64,000 nucleotides of DNA from Cyclobacterium xiamenense (GTDB lineage: Bacteria > Bacteroidota > Bacteroidia > Cytophagales > Cyclobacteriaceae), in assembly GCF_009467825.1 (NCBI RefSeq), contig NZ_WIOK01000014.1:1-64000 (forward strand). Direction: 5' to 3'. The position numbers and the translations under genes were made by a program. Under the pieces are notes generated by a model. The model did no database searches. It had not been told where the DNA came from and was given only the letters and a program-made list of their open reading frames with translations. Position 1 is the first letter of the stretch, and each line of letters opens with the position of its first letter. Positions 35,827 to 44,094 of the stretch are shown here, piece by piece.

Positions 35827-37293
35827 TTAAACCTTGAAGCCTTCGCGGTAGGTTCTTCCCACAAACTGATTGGCTTCTTCCAAATTGGTGATGCGCATGT
35901 TTTCTCCGTCCCACAACAGCTTTTTACGGCCAAAAAACTCGGCCTGTCCCTTGCTGTTTTCTCTACGAAGCATGTAGCTTCGGATGGCCAGGTTGCCCAT
36001 CAGGACCGTCTCGGTCATGGGGCCGGCATAGTCAAAGGAGGAGGTAAGCGCCTTGTGTTCGGGGCTGTTGAATCCCGCCTTGCAAGCGTCCACCCATCTG
36101 CGCTGGTGACCGTATTCAGGCTCGTCGTTTTTCTCTACCTCCGGACCAAATTCGGTGGTGCCGTCGTTTAGGTACAACTTGGGCATAAGCGGCGAGCTAT
36201 CGTTGATATTGGTAGAAATGATCCCCTTCTCTCCAATGATCAGCACCCCATTGGCGCTGTTTTTCCCGCCAATATCGTCGTCTGCAGGGATGATATCGGG
36301 GTGGGAAGGACGAATCCCCCCATCACTCCAGGTCATCTCAATGGGTGCACGGCTTTTGACCGTCTCGTCAAAATGCAAGGTGATAAAAGAAGCAGGAGGA
36401 CAGCCTTTGGGATAATAATCTGCCGTCCACATATCGGTGTATATGGAGGCCACGCTGCATTCCGCATCCGTTGGGTACTTCAAACCAAGGGTACGGAAGG
36501 GAATGTCGATCAGGTGGCAGCCCACATCACCGAGAGCGCCGGTTCCGTAATCCCACCATCCCCGCCAGTTGAAGGGGTGGAGATTTGGGGTGTAGGGAAT
36601 GTACTCGGCAGGTCCCAACCACAGGTCCCATGCCAAATCGTCCGGCTTTTTGGCGGGAGCTGGCTCCGGAAAAGGAATTCCCTGTGGCCATACGGGACGG
36701 TTGGTCCAAACCTGAACCTTGGATACCTTGCCAATTTTGTCGTCATCAACCCATTTTTGCACCATGTCCAACAGTGGATTGGAGCCACCCTGATTTCCCA
36801 TTTGGCTGACGATTTTGTTCGTTCGCGCCATTTCGGTCAGCATTCTCGCCTCCCGGATATTATGCGTCATGGGCTTCTGCACGTATACGTGTTTGCCACG
36901 CTCCATGGCATAGGCAGCGGCAGGGCCGTGTACATGGTCCGGTGTAGAAATGGTCACCGCGTCGATGTCCTTTTCCTTATCGAGCATCTCCCGGTAATCG
37001 CTGTACCGTTTGGCATTGGGAAAATTCTCTACGGAGCGGGAAGCAGAACCCGAAAAATCAACGTCACAGAGGGCAACTACCCGCTCCCGGCCATTGACCG
37101 ATGCGTTTTTAATATCGCTGGCGCCCTTTCCCCCCGCACCGATGGCAGCGAGATTTAGCTGATCGCTGGGCGCCGTATACCCCACTCCTCCCAACACGTG
37201 GCGAGGAACAAAAATGATGGAAGAGGCAATCGCCGCATTCTTAATAAAAGATCGCCTGCCGGGATCCGATTTTTCTTTCTTTGGTGATTTCAT
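35827..37293 (-). CDS. Exported Gfo/Idh/MocA-family oxidoreductase 2
   Basis: 488 residues. A Tat-like signal (GRRSFIKNAAIASSIIF) precedes the Rossmann domain (LAAIGAGGKGASDI). The family motif again appears as VYVQKPM rather than EKP. STPDHVHGPAAAYAMERGKH and GALGDVGCHLIDIPF are typical of the large exported subfamily found in Bacteroidota and Planctomycetes. It is a monocistronic gene convergent with the hydrolase; the substrate is unknown. It shares little more than the family pattern with the protein at 33240, so a recent tandem duplication is unlikely. Confidence 0.9.
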   Translation of the reverse strand: MKSPKKEKSDPGRRSFIKNAAIASSIIFVPRHVLGGVGYTAPSDQLNLAAIGAGGKGASDIKNASVNGRERVVALCDVDFSGSASRSVENFPNAKRYSDYREMLDKEKDIDAVTISTPDHVHGPAAAYAMERGKHVYVQKPMTHNIREARMLTEMARTNKIVSQMGNQGGSNPLLDMVQKWVDDDKIGKVSKVQVWTNRPVWPQGIPFPEPAPAKKPDDLAWDLWLGPAEYIPYTPNLHPFNWRGWWDYGTGALGDVGCHLIDIPFRTLGLKYPTDAECSVASIYTDMWTADYYPKGCPPASFITLHFDETVKSRAPIEMTWSDGGIRPSHPDIIPADDDIGGKNSANGVLIIGEKGIISTNINDSSPLMPKLYLNDGTTEFGPEVEKNDEPEYGHQRRWVDACKAGFNSPEHKALTSSFDYAGPMTETVLMGNLAIRSYMLRRENSKGQAEFFGRKKLLWDGENMRITNLEEANQFVGRTYREGFKV

Positions 37294-37481
37294 GGTTATT
37301 TCAACTTATTGATTGGATAAAAACTTAATGTATGTAAAATTTGCGGTACTTTTTAAATCTGGGCATCAAAAATATACGCCTGGCACCTCGTTTACGGCAA
37401 TTTGCCTCGCTGTTATTTCCATAAATGGTTGAATTCAGGGATGAACTAACATACCCCTGTCTTCGATTGCTTGTCGACCGA

Positions 37482-37712
37482 TCATTTTTCAATCGATTCC
37501 AGGTACAGTTGCTCCACTTTAGCCCTGGCCCAAGGTGTCTTCCGCAAAAAAGTTAGACTGGACTTGACAGAAGGATCGTGGGTGAAGCACCGAATGCGAA
37601 TCCGCCTACCTAACGCTTCCCACCCATAGGTTTCCTGCAAATGTACGACCATATCTTCCAATCGAACTCCGTGGAGCGGATTAGCGGGTTGGGAGGCTGA
37701 CTTGTCTTTCAT
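37482..37712 (-). CDS. VF530-family (DUF2132) small protein
   Basis: 76 residues. The family core is clear: [24 protein letters not shown], then [26 protein letters not shown] with the terminal KVEQLY. VF530 from Vibrio fischeri is a small helical protein thought to bind DNA. It is monocistronic here. Confidence 0.9.
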   Translation of the reverse strand: MKDKSASQPANPLHGVRLEDMVVHLQETYGWEALGRRIRIRCFTHDPSVKSSLTFLRKTPWARAKVEQLYLESIEK

Positions 37713-37760
37713 TCCAATAAAAATAAGTGTTCCGGGCAGTTTCTCCTAGCGAACGCTTGT

Positions 37761-37810
37761 AAAAAAAATACGGGCAATTCAGGAATTGTCTTCCTGAAAT
37801 TGCCCGTATA
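37761..37810 (-). terminator. Terminator of the TonB-domain gene
   Basis: On the minus strand ATACGGGCAATT and its complement form a 12-bp outer stem, extended inward by CAGGAA/TTCCTG after a one-base bulge, and followed by a run of eight T. It lies 24 nt past the stop of the gene at 37834. Confidence 0.85.
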
Positions 37811-37833
37811 GGTGTTGGTACGTGTACCTGTCC

Positions 37834-38544
37834 TTACCTGATTAAGGCAGGAAGCGTGGGATTTTTCTCGAAATCAAAGGTTATGGGTAAAACCGACAGC
37901 GAAGCGACTTCAACGTTCTCCACTTCTGCAGGTTCCCATTCCCCGGAGGTAGCTTTGATCGCTTTAATGGCTTGCGCTTCCATGTCTTTCAGGTAGCGTT
38001 CCATGGAAGTTTCGATATTGCTGGTAGTCGTCGCAAAAGGAATTTCTCCATTCTCATCAATTACGAACTTCACGAAAATCGTTCCTTCCAATCCCCAATT
38101 TTTGGCGGTCTCCGGATATTCCAGGTTACTTAGAACCGTAGTGCGTAGGGCTTCTTCTCCCCCCTCGAAATCGGCTTCTTCGTCCACCGAGTAAAATACG
38201 CCCATCCGGTTGGCTTTACTCTTCATCTTATTTCGATTGCTCTTCAGATCAAACATGATCACTTCCAATTTCTTCCGGTCAATTTCATTGTCCACACCGG
38301 TAACTACTACGTCATCTAGTTCTCCATCCTTCATCTTATAGGAGTAGGAAAACGCCGGATAGTCCTTGATGATTTCATTGATCTGAAACATGTAATTCAT
38401 GTTCCGATCTTGCATACGCTCTAATTCGCTGCCGGACAGTTTGCTGTCGTCCTGTTGCGCTTGTGCCCCGGCGCTGAGCATAAATACAAACAGAAGGGTG
38501 ACAGGTATGGATACTAATTTCATTGCATTGTGTAACGTTTTCAT
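37834..38544 (-). CDS. Secreted protein with a TonB C-terminal-like domain
   Basis: 236 residues (ATG 38544, or ATG 38523, which leads directly into the signal KLVSIPVTLLFVFMLSAGAQAQ). About 75 residues at the C-terminus match the TonB_C fold: LEYPETAKNWGLEGTIFVKFVIDENG and a helix ending in GEWEPAEV. Unlike true energy transducers it has no N-terminal anchor with a Pro-rich spacer, so it is probably periplasmic. The middle (residues 40-130) is unrecognised. Such orphan TonB_C proteins are common in Bacteroidota and their role is unknown. Confidence 0.75.
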   Translation of the reverse strand: MKTLHNAMKLVSIPVTLLFVFMLSAGAQAQQDDSKLSGSELERMQDRNMNYMFQINEIIKDYPAFSYSYKMKDGELDDVVVTGVDNEIDRKKLEVIMFDLKSNRNKMKSKANRMGVFYSVDEEADFEGGEEALRTTVLSNLEYPETAKNWGLEGTIFVKFVIDENGEIPFATTTSNIETSMERYLKDMEAQAIKAIKATSGEWEPAEVENVEVASLSVLPITFDFEKNPTLPALIR

Positions 38545-38750
38545 GACATTGCTTTTTTTGGTTCTAAAATCTATTCATCATCCAACCAGAGCCTTGAATA
38601 CGGACCTGGCCGGGCACTCCGATGGAAAATACAATTGGGTAGTTTTACCTGTGGCCGGTACAAACTAACCAAATTAGCAACCAGAGTGCTTTTCTAGTTC
38701 GGATAGGTAACTCCCAAGGACCATGCCATTAAGCGGTATTTCAATTAAAA

Positions 38751-38764
38751 AATAAAATTTTATT
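38751..38764. repeat. 14-bp AT palindrome
   Basis: AATAAAATTTTATT is a perfect palindrome in the AT-rich gap downstream of the GreA-like gene. It may be only a composition effect. Confidence 0.3.
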
Positions 38765-38791
38765 CGGAAAAATAAATTTTTTCTTCTTATT

Positions 38792-39280
38792 CTACATTAC
38801 CCCCCTGACTTCAATCGCTTTGCCTCGGAAAAATGCAGTTTCTCCTTTTCTCTTGCCTTTTAAGGCTTGCACCAATGGGGAGGCGCTGCTAACGCCCTGA
38901 ATTTCTTGGCTACGGAAGACCATTTTCCCAAACGAAGCAGATACCCAGACCCACCCAATATCCAGTACAACCAGGGCTCCTTCGCGGACGATGAACGCCG
39001 GTTCCACCGAGAGTTTCTGCACTGCGGATTCCCACTGCGCAAGGGTCTGCCATTGCTTTTCGAGCAAGGTGCGGCTCTGCCGAATGCTTTCCCTTCCCGT
39101 CTCGTATTTATCGCCGGCACTACTTTTTGTATCGGTCGAAGCCGCTTCCTGCAGCGCCAAAAGCTGCGTTTGCAGTTCTTCTTTCTTTTGCTGCAGGCTA
39201 TCCAACGCCTCTTTTTTCAGGCCGGCCTTGAATTCCCGAATGGCATCCGGGGATTGTTCGTTCAGATCGATTGGTTCCAA
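38792..39280 (-). CDS. GreA/GreB-like protein
   Basis: 162 residues. A long N-terminal helical hairpin (LKKEALDSLQQKKEELQTQL ... IRQSRTLLEKQWQTLAQW) with the tip SSAGDKYETGRES, followed by a small C-terminal domain ending in ALKGKRKGETAFFRGKAIEV, is the layout of Gre transcript-cleavage factors. True GreA is about 158 residues with an acidic tip; this group is divergent and some databases give it misleading names. The start must be TTG 39280: a stop lies four codons upstream and no ATG follows. It starts 9 nt after the pepP stop, which implies coupling. Confidence 0.65.
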   Translation of the reverse strand: MEPIDLNEQSPDAIREFKAGLKKEALDSLQQKKEELQTQLLALQEAASTDTKSSAGDKYETGRESIRQSRTLLEKQWQTLAQWESAVQKLSVEPAFIVREGALVVLDIGWVWVSASFGKMVFRSQEIQGVSSASPLVQALKGKRKGETAFFRGKAIEVRGVM

Positions 39281-39289
39281 TGGATGGGG

Positions 39290-40579
39290 TTAGGCGTTCA
39301 TCAGGGTTTCGATTTCTTCGGGATCAATGGGAATATTTTCCATCAAATCGGTGTACCCGTTGTCTCCAATCACGATATTGTTTTCCAACCGAATGCCCAT
39401 TCCTTCCTGCGGAATGTAAATCCCCGGCTCTACCGTAAGCACCATACCCGCCTGCAGGGGCTCGTACATGGTGCCGACATCGTGAACGTCCAATCCCAGG
39501 TGGTGGGACGTTCCATGCATAAAATAGGTCTTGTAGGCAGGGTTTTCCGGATCCTGATTGCGGATATCGGTTTGGTCAAGCAGACCCAGGCTCACCAACT
39601 CGGATTGCACGATCAGTCCCACTTCTTTATGATAGGCTTGTATGGTTATTCCTGGCCGCAACAGGTTCATCGCCTCCCGCTGTACCCGCAGCACGGCATC
39701 GTACACCTGTCGTTGCCGTTTGCTAAATCGGCCGCTGACCGGCAAGGTGCGGCTCATATCGGCGTTGTAATTACCGTATTCTGCGCCTACGTCAAAAAGC
39801 ACCAGGTCTCCGTCCTGGCAAACCTCGTTGTTTTCGATGTAATGCAGCACACAGGCGTTTTTTCCCGAGGCAATGATGGGTTCGTAGGCAAAGCCACGAC
39901 TGCCGGATTTCACGAACGCGTGTACAAACTCGGCTTCGATCTCGTATTCCCGGACTCCCGGCTTCACAAAGGCCAACACCCGCCGAAAGGCCTGTTCCGT
40001 TAGGTCACAGGCTTTTTGAAGTTGGGCGATTTCCTCCGGCTCCTTTACGCTACGAAAGGCATGCATCATGGGCGAAACGCGGTGGTATTCGTGCAGGGGG
40101 TGGCGTTCCTTGCAGGATTTGATAAACCGGGCATCCCGGGTTTCTACGGTGACATCGGCACGCAAGTGATCGTTTGTATTGAGAAATACGTGCTTGCTAA
40201 GCGCCATTAAGGTGTGGAAGATCTGTTCAAAATCCGTTGTCCACTTCACGGTACGGATTCCCGAAAGGGAAGTGGCCTCCGCTTTGGTCAATTTAGGCCC
40301 TTCCCATACGGCAATGTGTTCACTCGTAGGCTTTATAAACAGGATTTCCCTTAGATTAGGATCGGGGAAGTCCGGGCAAATCACCAATACGGTTTCTTCT
40401 TGGTCGACACCACACAGGTAGAGCAAGTCGTTGTTTTGCCGGAATCTCATGGTTCCGTCTGCGTTGGTAGGCAGTATATCGTTGGAATGAAAGACGGCAA
40501 TAGCCTTAGACGGCAGCTTATTCTCGATTTTTTTACGGTTCTTCTTGTAAAGCGAGGCGGGAGCCGGTTGGTATCTCAT
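39290..40579 (-). CDS. pepP: Xaa-Pro aminopeptidase (M24B family)
   Basis: 429 residues from ATG 40579. It removes N-terminal residues preceding proline. The N-terminal creatinase-like domain is followed by the pita-bread metallopeptidase domain with all five metal ligands visible: two Asp in VLFDVGAEYGNYNADMSR, His in HGTSHHLGLDVHD, Glu in LTVEPGIYIP and Glu in GIRLENNIVI. It is cytoplasmic with no signal peptide. The GreA-like gene follows in the same unit. Confidence 0.93.
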   Translation of the reverse strand: MRYQPAPASLYKKNRKKIENKLPSKAIAVFHSNDILPTNADGTMRFRQNNDLLYLCGVDQEETVLVICPDFPDPNLREILFIKPTSEHIAVWEGPKLTKAEATSLSGIRTVKWTTDFEQIFHTLMALSKHVFLNTNDHLRADVTVETRDARFIKSCKERHPLHEYHRVSPMMHAFRSVKEPEEIAQLQKACDLTEQAFRRVLAFVKPGVREYEIEAEFVHAFVKSGSRGFAYEPIIASGKNACVLHYIENNEVCQDGDLVLFDVGAEYGNYNADMSRTLPVSGRFSKRQRQVYDAVLRVQREAMNLLRPGITIQAYHKEVGLIVQSELVSLGLLDQTDIRNQDPENPAYKTYFMHGTSHHLGLDVHDVGTMYEPLQAGMVLTVEPGIYIPQEGMGIRLENNIVIGDNGYTDLMENIPIDPEEIETLMNA

Positions 40580-40704
40580 GTGGTCATCGGTTTTTGCAAA
40601 GGTAAAAAATATACCCGCCCGGCACATTGAATTTACCGGGTATTTAAAAGAAATCCCTCGTAGAAAGTAAATGACTTCGGAACCTGCTTTTTTGCGGATT
40701 TGCC

Positions 40705-41263
40705 TTACCTGGCATCCACCCCAAAAAGATTGAATACATCCCGCGAACCGTCCAACGTGACTGCATATTCGCCGGGAGGTAAAGCCTCTATTTCCAATAA
40801 GTAGGACGAACTTTCCTATTTTGAGGCGGTAAATGGAATAAAATCAATATCCGCGGCAGTAGTTTTATTAAAATTAACGGTGCCTGTGGTAATTAATCGT
40901 CGGTTTTTATCCGGGTCGGACTCAAGTAAAAACACATGTATGATTTCGATGGGGTCCCGGGTGTTTTGGTCTGCTTTGACCAGCAAACGGACATTTTCAC
41001 CAGCTTCGGTTCTCACAGGACTCTTTGCCCTATCGACCAGATTCATGCCTTTCGCTTTCGACACCCCAAACAGGGCCAACCCAACACTGGCTTTTGACCC
41101 GGTAGACGCTTTTTGCTTTTCCAGCGGTTCTCCTAGCTGCTCGGTCCTAACCAGAAGAACGATACCGGAAAATTCCGGCTCTGCCACCTGCCACCTGTAC
41201 CTGCCGAGCGATTAACGGCAGCAGGCTTGACAGAAAGAAGAAAAATACCAGCAACTTTTTCAT
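40705..41263 (-). pseudogene. Secreted-protein gene disrupted by a 7-bp duplication and an in-frame stop
   Basis: An ATG at 41263 opens a clear signal peptide (KKLLVFFFFLSSLLPLIARQ) that runs out of frame at a tandem duplication of CTGCCAC (plus strand, 41181-41187 and 41188-41194). Removing one copy joins the signal directly to the frame starting AEPEFSGIVLLVRTEQL. That frame meets TAG at 40816-40818, yet continues in the same frame with 36 well-behaved codons (YLLEIEALPPGEYAVTLDG) to TAA 40705. The restored product is 183 residues: signal peptide plus a beta-rich domain of unknown type containing ENVRLLVKADQ. A GTG at 41187 could still express a 123-residue fragment. Confidence 0.8.
41181..41194. 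repeat. 7-bp tandem duplication (frameshift lesion)
   Basis: CTGCCAC twice in a row, followed by a related CTGTAC. A seven-base slip shifts the frame by one, separating signal peptide from mature domain. Confidence 0.9.
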
Positions 41264-41281
41264 GGGGCATCTTGGGTTTAG

Positions 41282-41310
41282 TCGGGAATCGGTGCGAAAC
41301 ACCTACCCGA
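41282..41310. repeat. Nested inverted repeat upstream of the pseudogene
   Basis: TCGGG...CCCGA encloses GGTG-CGAAA-CACC. It has no T-run and lies 19 nt upstream of the pseudogene start and downstream of the DUF4235-like gene. Confidence 0.35.
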
Positions 41311-41442
41311 TGAGGTCAGGAATTCTCCCCATTTACCGCACAATTACCCATTCTGAAAGAAGTAATTCACTGATTTACAATCAATACCACCCATTTTTAC
41401 GGAAAATTCCCAGTATTTTCAGTAAAAGATGATCGGCCAGGG

Positions 41443-41706
41443 TCAATCGTCTACCAATGTATCCGTGCCTGCCGAAAAGGCCCAGTCCAGAAGTACTTTG
41501 GAAACACTTACCAAAATCCCCGTCGCCACCGCCCAGGCCATGACCTCTTTCATCGAGTTTTCCGGACGGTAAGGGCTCGTTGGTGGTGTTTTTCCTGTGG
41601 TTTTTTCCCAGGACTTTTCCAGCCCTTTCCGGATAAGGTAACCACCTGCCAGTGTCAGGCCAGAAATGGCCAGGGATTGGATGAATTTTTTATCGTCGGT
41701 CTTCAT
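41443..41706 (-). CDS. DUF4235-like small membrane protein
   Basis: 87 residues with two hydrophobic segments (LAISGLTLAGGYLIRKGL and MAWAVATGILVSVSKVLL) joined by a loop with KSWEKTTGKTPPTSP. The W-x2-x-TG-x-PP pattern and the second helix match DUF4235. The function is unknown. Confidence 0.7.
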   Translation of the reverse strand: MKTDDKKFIQSLAISGLTLAGGYLIRKGLEKSWEKTTGKTPPTSPYRPENSMKEVMAWAVATGILVSVSKVLLDWAFSAGTDTLVDD

Positions 41707-41786
41707 GTGATGAATGGTTTACAACTGCTGACAAATACACTGGGAAAATCGTGCCAGTTTAGCGCAATCGAGACCATCAAAAGGGG

Positions 41787-42920
41787 TTATACTTTGATGT
41801 ACACCCCTCGCTTATCCATTATCCAGCCGACCAGCCAAATAAGCAGCATAAATGCAAGTGCGAACGATAAACTCGCTGTTTTTGGGGGTAAAATCCCGGT
41901 GAAAAAGCCCTCATAGATCCAGTTTTTCAGGGAAGACCCCTTCACGGGAACCATGAGCAGGATCCGTACCAAAACTCCCGAAAGCACGTAAAGAAGCAGG
42001 GGGTTTCTACCAAAAACCTCAAAGAAGTAGGCCCAGCTTTTCCAATTTTTGATCTCCAAAAGATAGACAAGCAACCCAAGAAGGGCCGTGACGTAACCCA
42101 CGGATACCAGAACAAAGGAACTGCTCCATATCTTCTTATTGATGGGAAAAAGGAGATCCCAGGCGTAGCCAACGACCAATAGCAGGACTGACAGTGCCAG
42201 TAGGCGCACTACCGTTTGTACCTGTGCCCCTTGCCGTTTGATAAAAAGCCCCACGGCATAGCCTGCCAGCACGTTCACCACCGCGGGAAGGGTACTCAAC
42301 AAGCCCTCCGGGTCAAAGGGTATCCCCTCGCCCCGGTACAGATTTCCCGCGCCGATCAGCCAAAGATCCAGTTTTCTGGCGGCATTTCCCTCCAGGGAAT
42401 AGGGATCCGCACCCGGATCCCCAAAGAAAAACATCAGGCCCCAATACCCGAGCAAAGTCGCCGCGGCGATGGCCAGGCACGTCCGGAGGCTTAGAAAGTA
42501 TACCAAGGTGGCTGCTATGCCGTAACAAAGGGCAATGCGCTGCAACACCCCCAGTACACGGATGGAAGTAAAATCATACGGCACGGGATTCCCGTCTATG
42601 ATTCGAAAAAACGGAAAGGCCGTAAGCAACAGCCCGATCAGAAAAATAATGGCCGTTCTTCGGATCACTTTTTTAAAGTAAATCGCCCCTCCCCGGTCGC
42701 GTAACCTCGCCAGGCTAAAGCTCATGGCATTTCCTACCACAAACAAAAACGATGGAAAAACGAGGTCCGTAATGGTCAATCCGTGCCAGGGAGCATGCAG
42801 AAAAGGGGCAAAATTGGTAGACCAACTGCCGGGCGTGTTGACCACGATCATCAGGGCGACGGTGAGCCCACGGAGTACATCCAGGGATTGGTAGCGAGTC
42901 GATTGCTGCAATGGATTCAT
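41787..42920 (-). CDS. NagX/HGSNAT-type membrane acyltransferase 1
   Basis: 377 residues with about 10 membrane segments. The start SLDVLRGLTVALMIVVN and the loop FLHAPWHGLTITDLVFPSFLF match human heparan-alpha-glucosaminide N-acetyltransferase and bacterial NagX, including the His in HAPW that carries the acetyl group in HGSNAT. Such enzymes move acetyl from cytoplasmic acetyl-CoA to an amino sugar across the membrane; NagX is needed for GlcNAc use in some Proteobacteria. It is last in the six-gene island, 30 nt after GH20. Confidence 0.85.
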   Translation of the reverse strand: MNPLQQSTRYQSLDVLRGLTVALMIVVNTPGSWSTNFAPFLHAPWHGLTITDLVFPSFLFVVGNAMSFSLARLRDRGGAIYFKKVIRRTAIIFLIGLLLTAFPFFRIIDGNPVPYDFTSIRVLGVLQRIALCYGIAATLVYFLSLRTCLAIAAATLLGYWGLMFFFGDPGADPYSLEGNAARKLDLWLIGAGNLYRGEGIPFDPEGLLSTLPAVVNVLAGYAVGLFIKRQGAQVQTVVRLLALSVLLLVVGYAWDLLFPINKKIWSSSFVLVSVGYVTALLGLLVYLLEIKNWKSWAYFFEVFGRNPLLLYVLSGVLVRILLMVPVKGSSLKNWIYEGFFTGILPPKTASLSFALAFMLLIWLVGWIMDKRGVYIKV

Positions 42921-42950
42921 GGCGTAGAATTGGCTTTGAGGTTGTGGAAA

Positions 42951-44072
42951 TTAACTACCGGACAACCGGTCTATTGTATCAAACATTCGAATAAAGGTTA
43001 CCCATGGCTGCTCCTGCGCTTCCTCCCCGGGATTCTCGGATTCCGTGTACCGGGTATATCCTTCCATAAACGAAGCAGCGCCCGACCAGACGGTCAACAT
43101 CACCCCCTGGAACCGGTCCTTCAACTCGGGCGTTTGGTACCTTCGGTAGCGATACATATCCTCCACTTGCATCTCACCAACCTCAGGCTTCCGCCAGGAA
43201 CAGCTAATCACGTCAAAGCCTTTCATGGCAAAAAGTACGGGCGTTTGATCCGGGCGCTCGTAATGCCAATCGCAAATGACCACATCTTTTGGAATCAGGT
43301 CAATGGCCCGGTGCGTATTGTTCATGCTGGCTTCCCACATGCCAATTCCCGTGGTCTTGCCATCAATCAGCCGGTCTCCCCAAATCCAAAGCCGTGTATT
43401 TGTCCGGCTAAGGTGATTGCGTATGCGGGTCACTTCTCCGGCAAAAAGCTCGGCCTTGTCTCTTCCGTTGCAGCGGGGACACCGATCGTCTCCAATGTAA
43501 AAGACCTCGTCCATCCCCGCATGAAAGGCATCCGTTTCGAATACCTCCACAATCTCATCGACCAGGTCAAACACCACGCCGTGGACCTCCGGATGCAGGG
43601 GGCAGTAACTTTTGCAGTAAAGCCCATCCGGATTCGGCCATTCGTATTCCTCCGGAAGTTGCACATGCGGGGTTTCGTCAAATTCAGGGTACATCGCCAA
43701 CAAGTTGCCCAGGCTGGACGCCCAGGATTGATGCCCCAACAAATTGATCTGGGGGATGAGTTTGATCCCATGACGGGCGGCCGCAGCCACGAGTTTTTTT
43801 ACCTCGGTTTTCGAAAGCACGTCCTCGTTACGCAATTCCGGATGCGATTCGTAGGCATAATTAAAATCCACCCGCAACAGCAAGGTATTGACGCCCCGCG
43901 GTGCCAGTACCTGCTCCATGAAGGCTACAAAGGAATCCACCTCTCCCGCCTGCGGAGCAGCAATGGCAAGTCCCCGAATCGGCAGGCCTGCCGTGGTTTG
44001 CCGGGCATGCAGGGATCCTGCAACGAAATAAACCAGGCAGCTGCTTACCCATACAATGACCGAATGCCTCAT
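42951..44072 (-). CDS. Glycoside hydrolase family 20-like enzyme (beta-N-acetylhexosaminidase fold)
   Basis: 373 residues with a signal peptide (VIVWVSSCLVYFVAGSLHA). The catalytic TIM barrel carries the GH20 signature FHAGMDEVFYIGDD, in which the D-E pair polarises the substrate acetamido group and protonates the bond. IKLIPQINLLGHQSW and FDETPHV are typical preceding strands. A CPRC pair after the active site may bind metal. It lacks the N-terminal GH20b domain of full-length hexosaminidases (about 500 residues or more). It lies between two NagX-type acyltransferases, so an N-acetylated or free amino sugar is the expected product. Confidence 0.82.
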   Translation of the reverse strand: MRHSVIVWVSSCLVYFVAGSLHARQTTAGLPIRGLAIAAPQAGEVDSFVAFMEQVLAPRGVNTLLLRVDFNYAYESHPELRNEDVLSKTEVKKLVAAAARHGIKLIPQINLLGHQSWASSLGNLLAMYPEFDETPHVQLPEEYEWPNPDGLYCKSYCPLHPEVHGVVFDLVDEIVEVFETDAFHAGMDEVFYIGDDRCPRCNGRDKAELFAGEVTRIRNHLSRTNTRLWIWGDRLIDGKTTGIGMWEASMNNTHRAIDLIPKDVVICDWHYERPDQTPVLFAMKGFDVISCSWRKPEVGEMQVEDMYRYRRYQTPELKDRFQGVMLTVWSGAASFMEGYTRYTESENPGEEAQEQPWVTFIRMFDTIDRLSGS

Positions 44073-44094
44073 TTTTTACGATTTAAAGGTAAAT

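Noticed and set aside
33240-37293. Tandem duplication producing the two exported oxidoreductases
   Set aside because: They are in opposite orientation and share only family-level motifs, so separate origins are more likely than a recent local copy.
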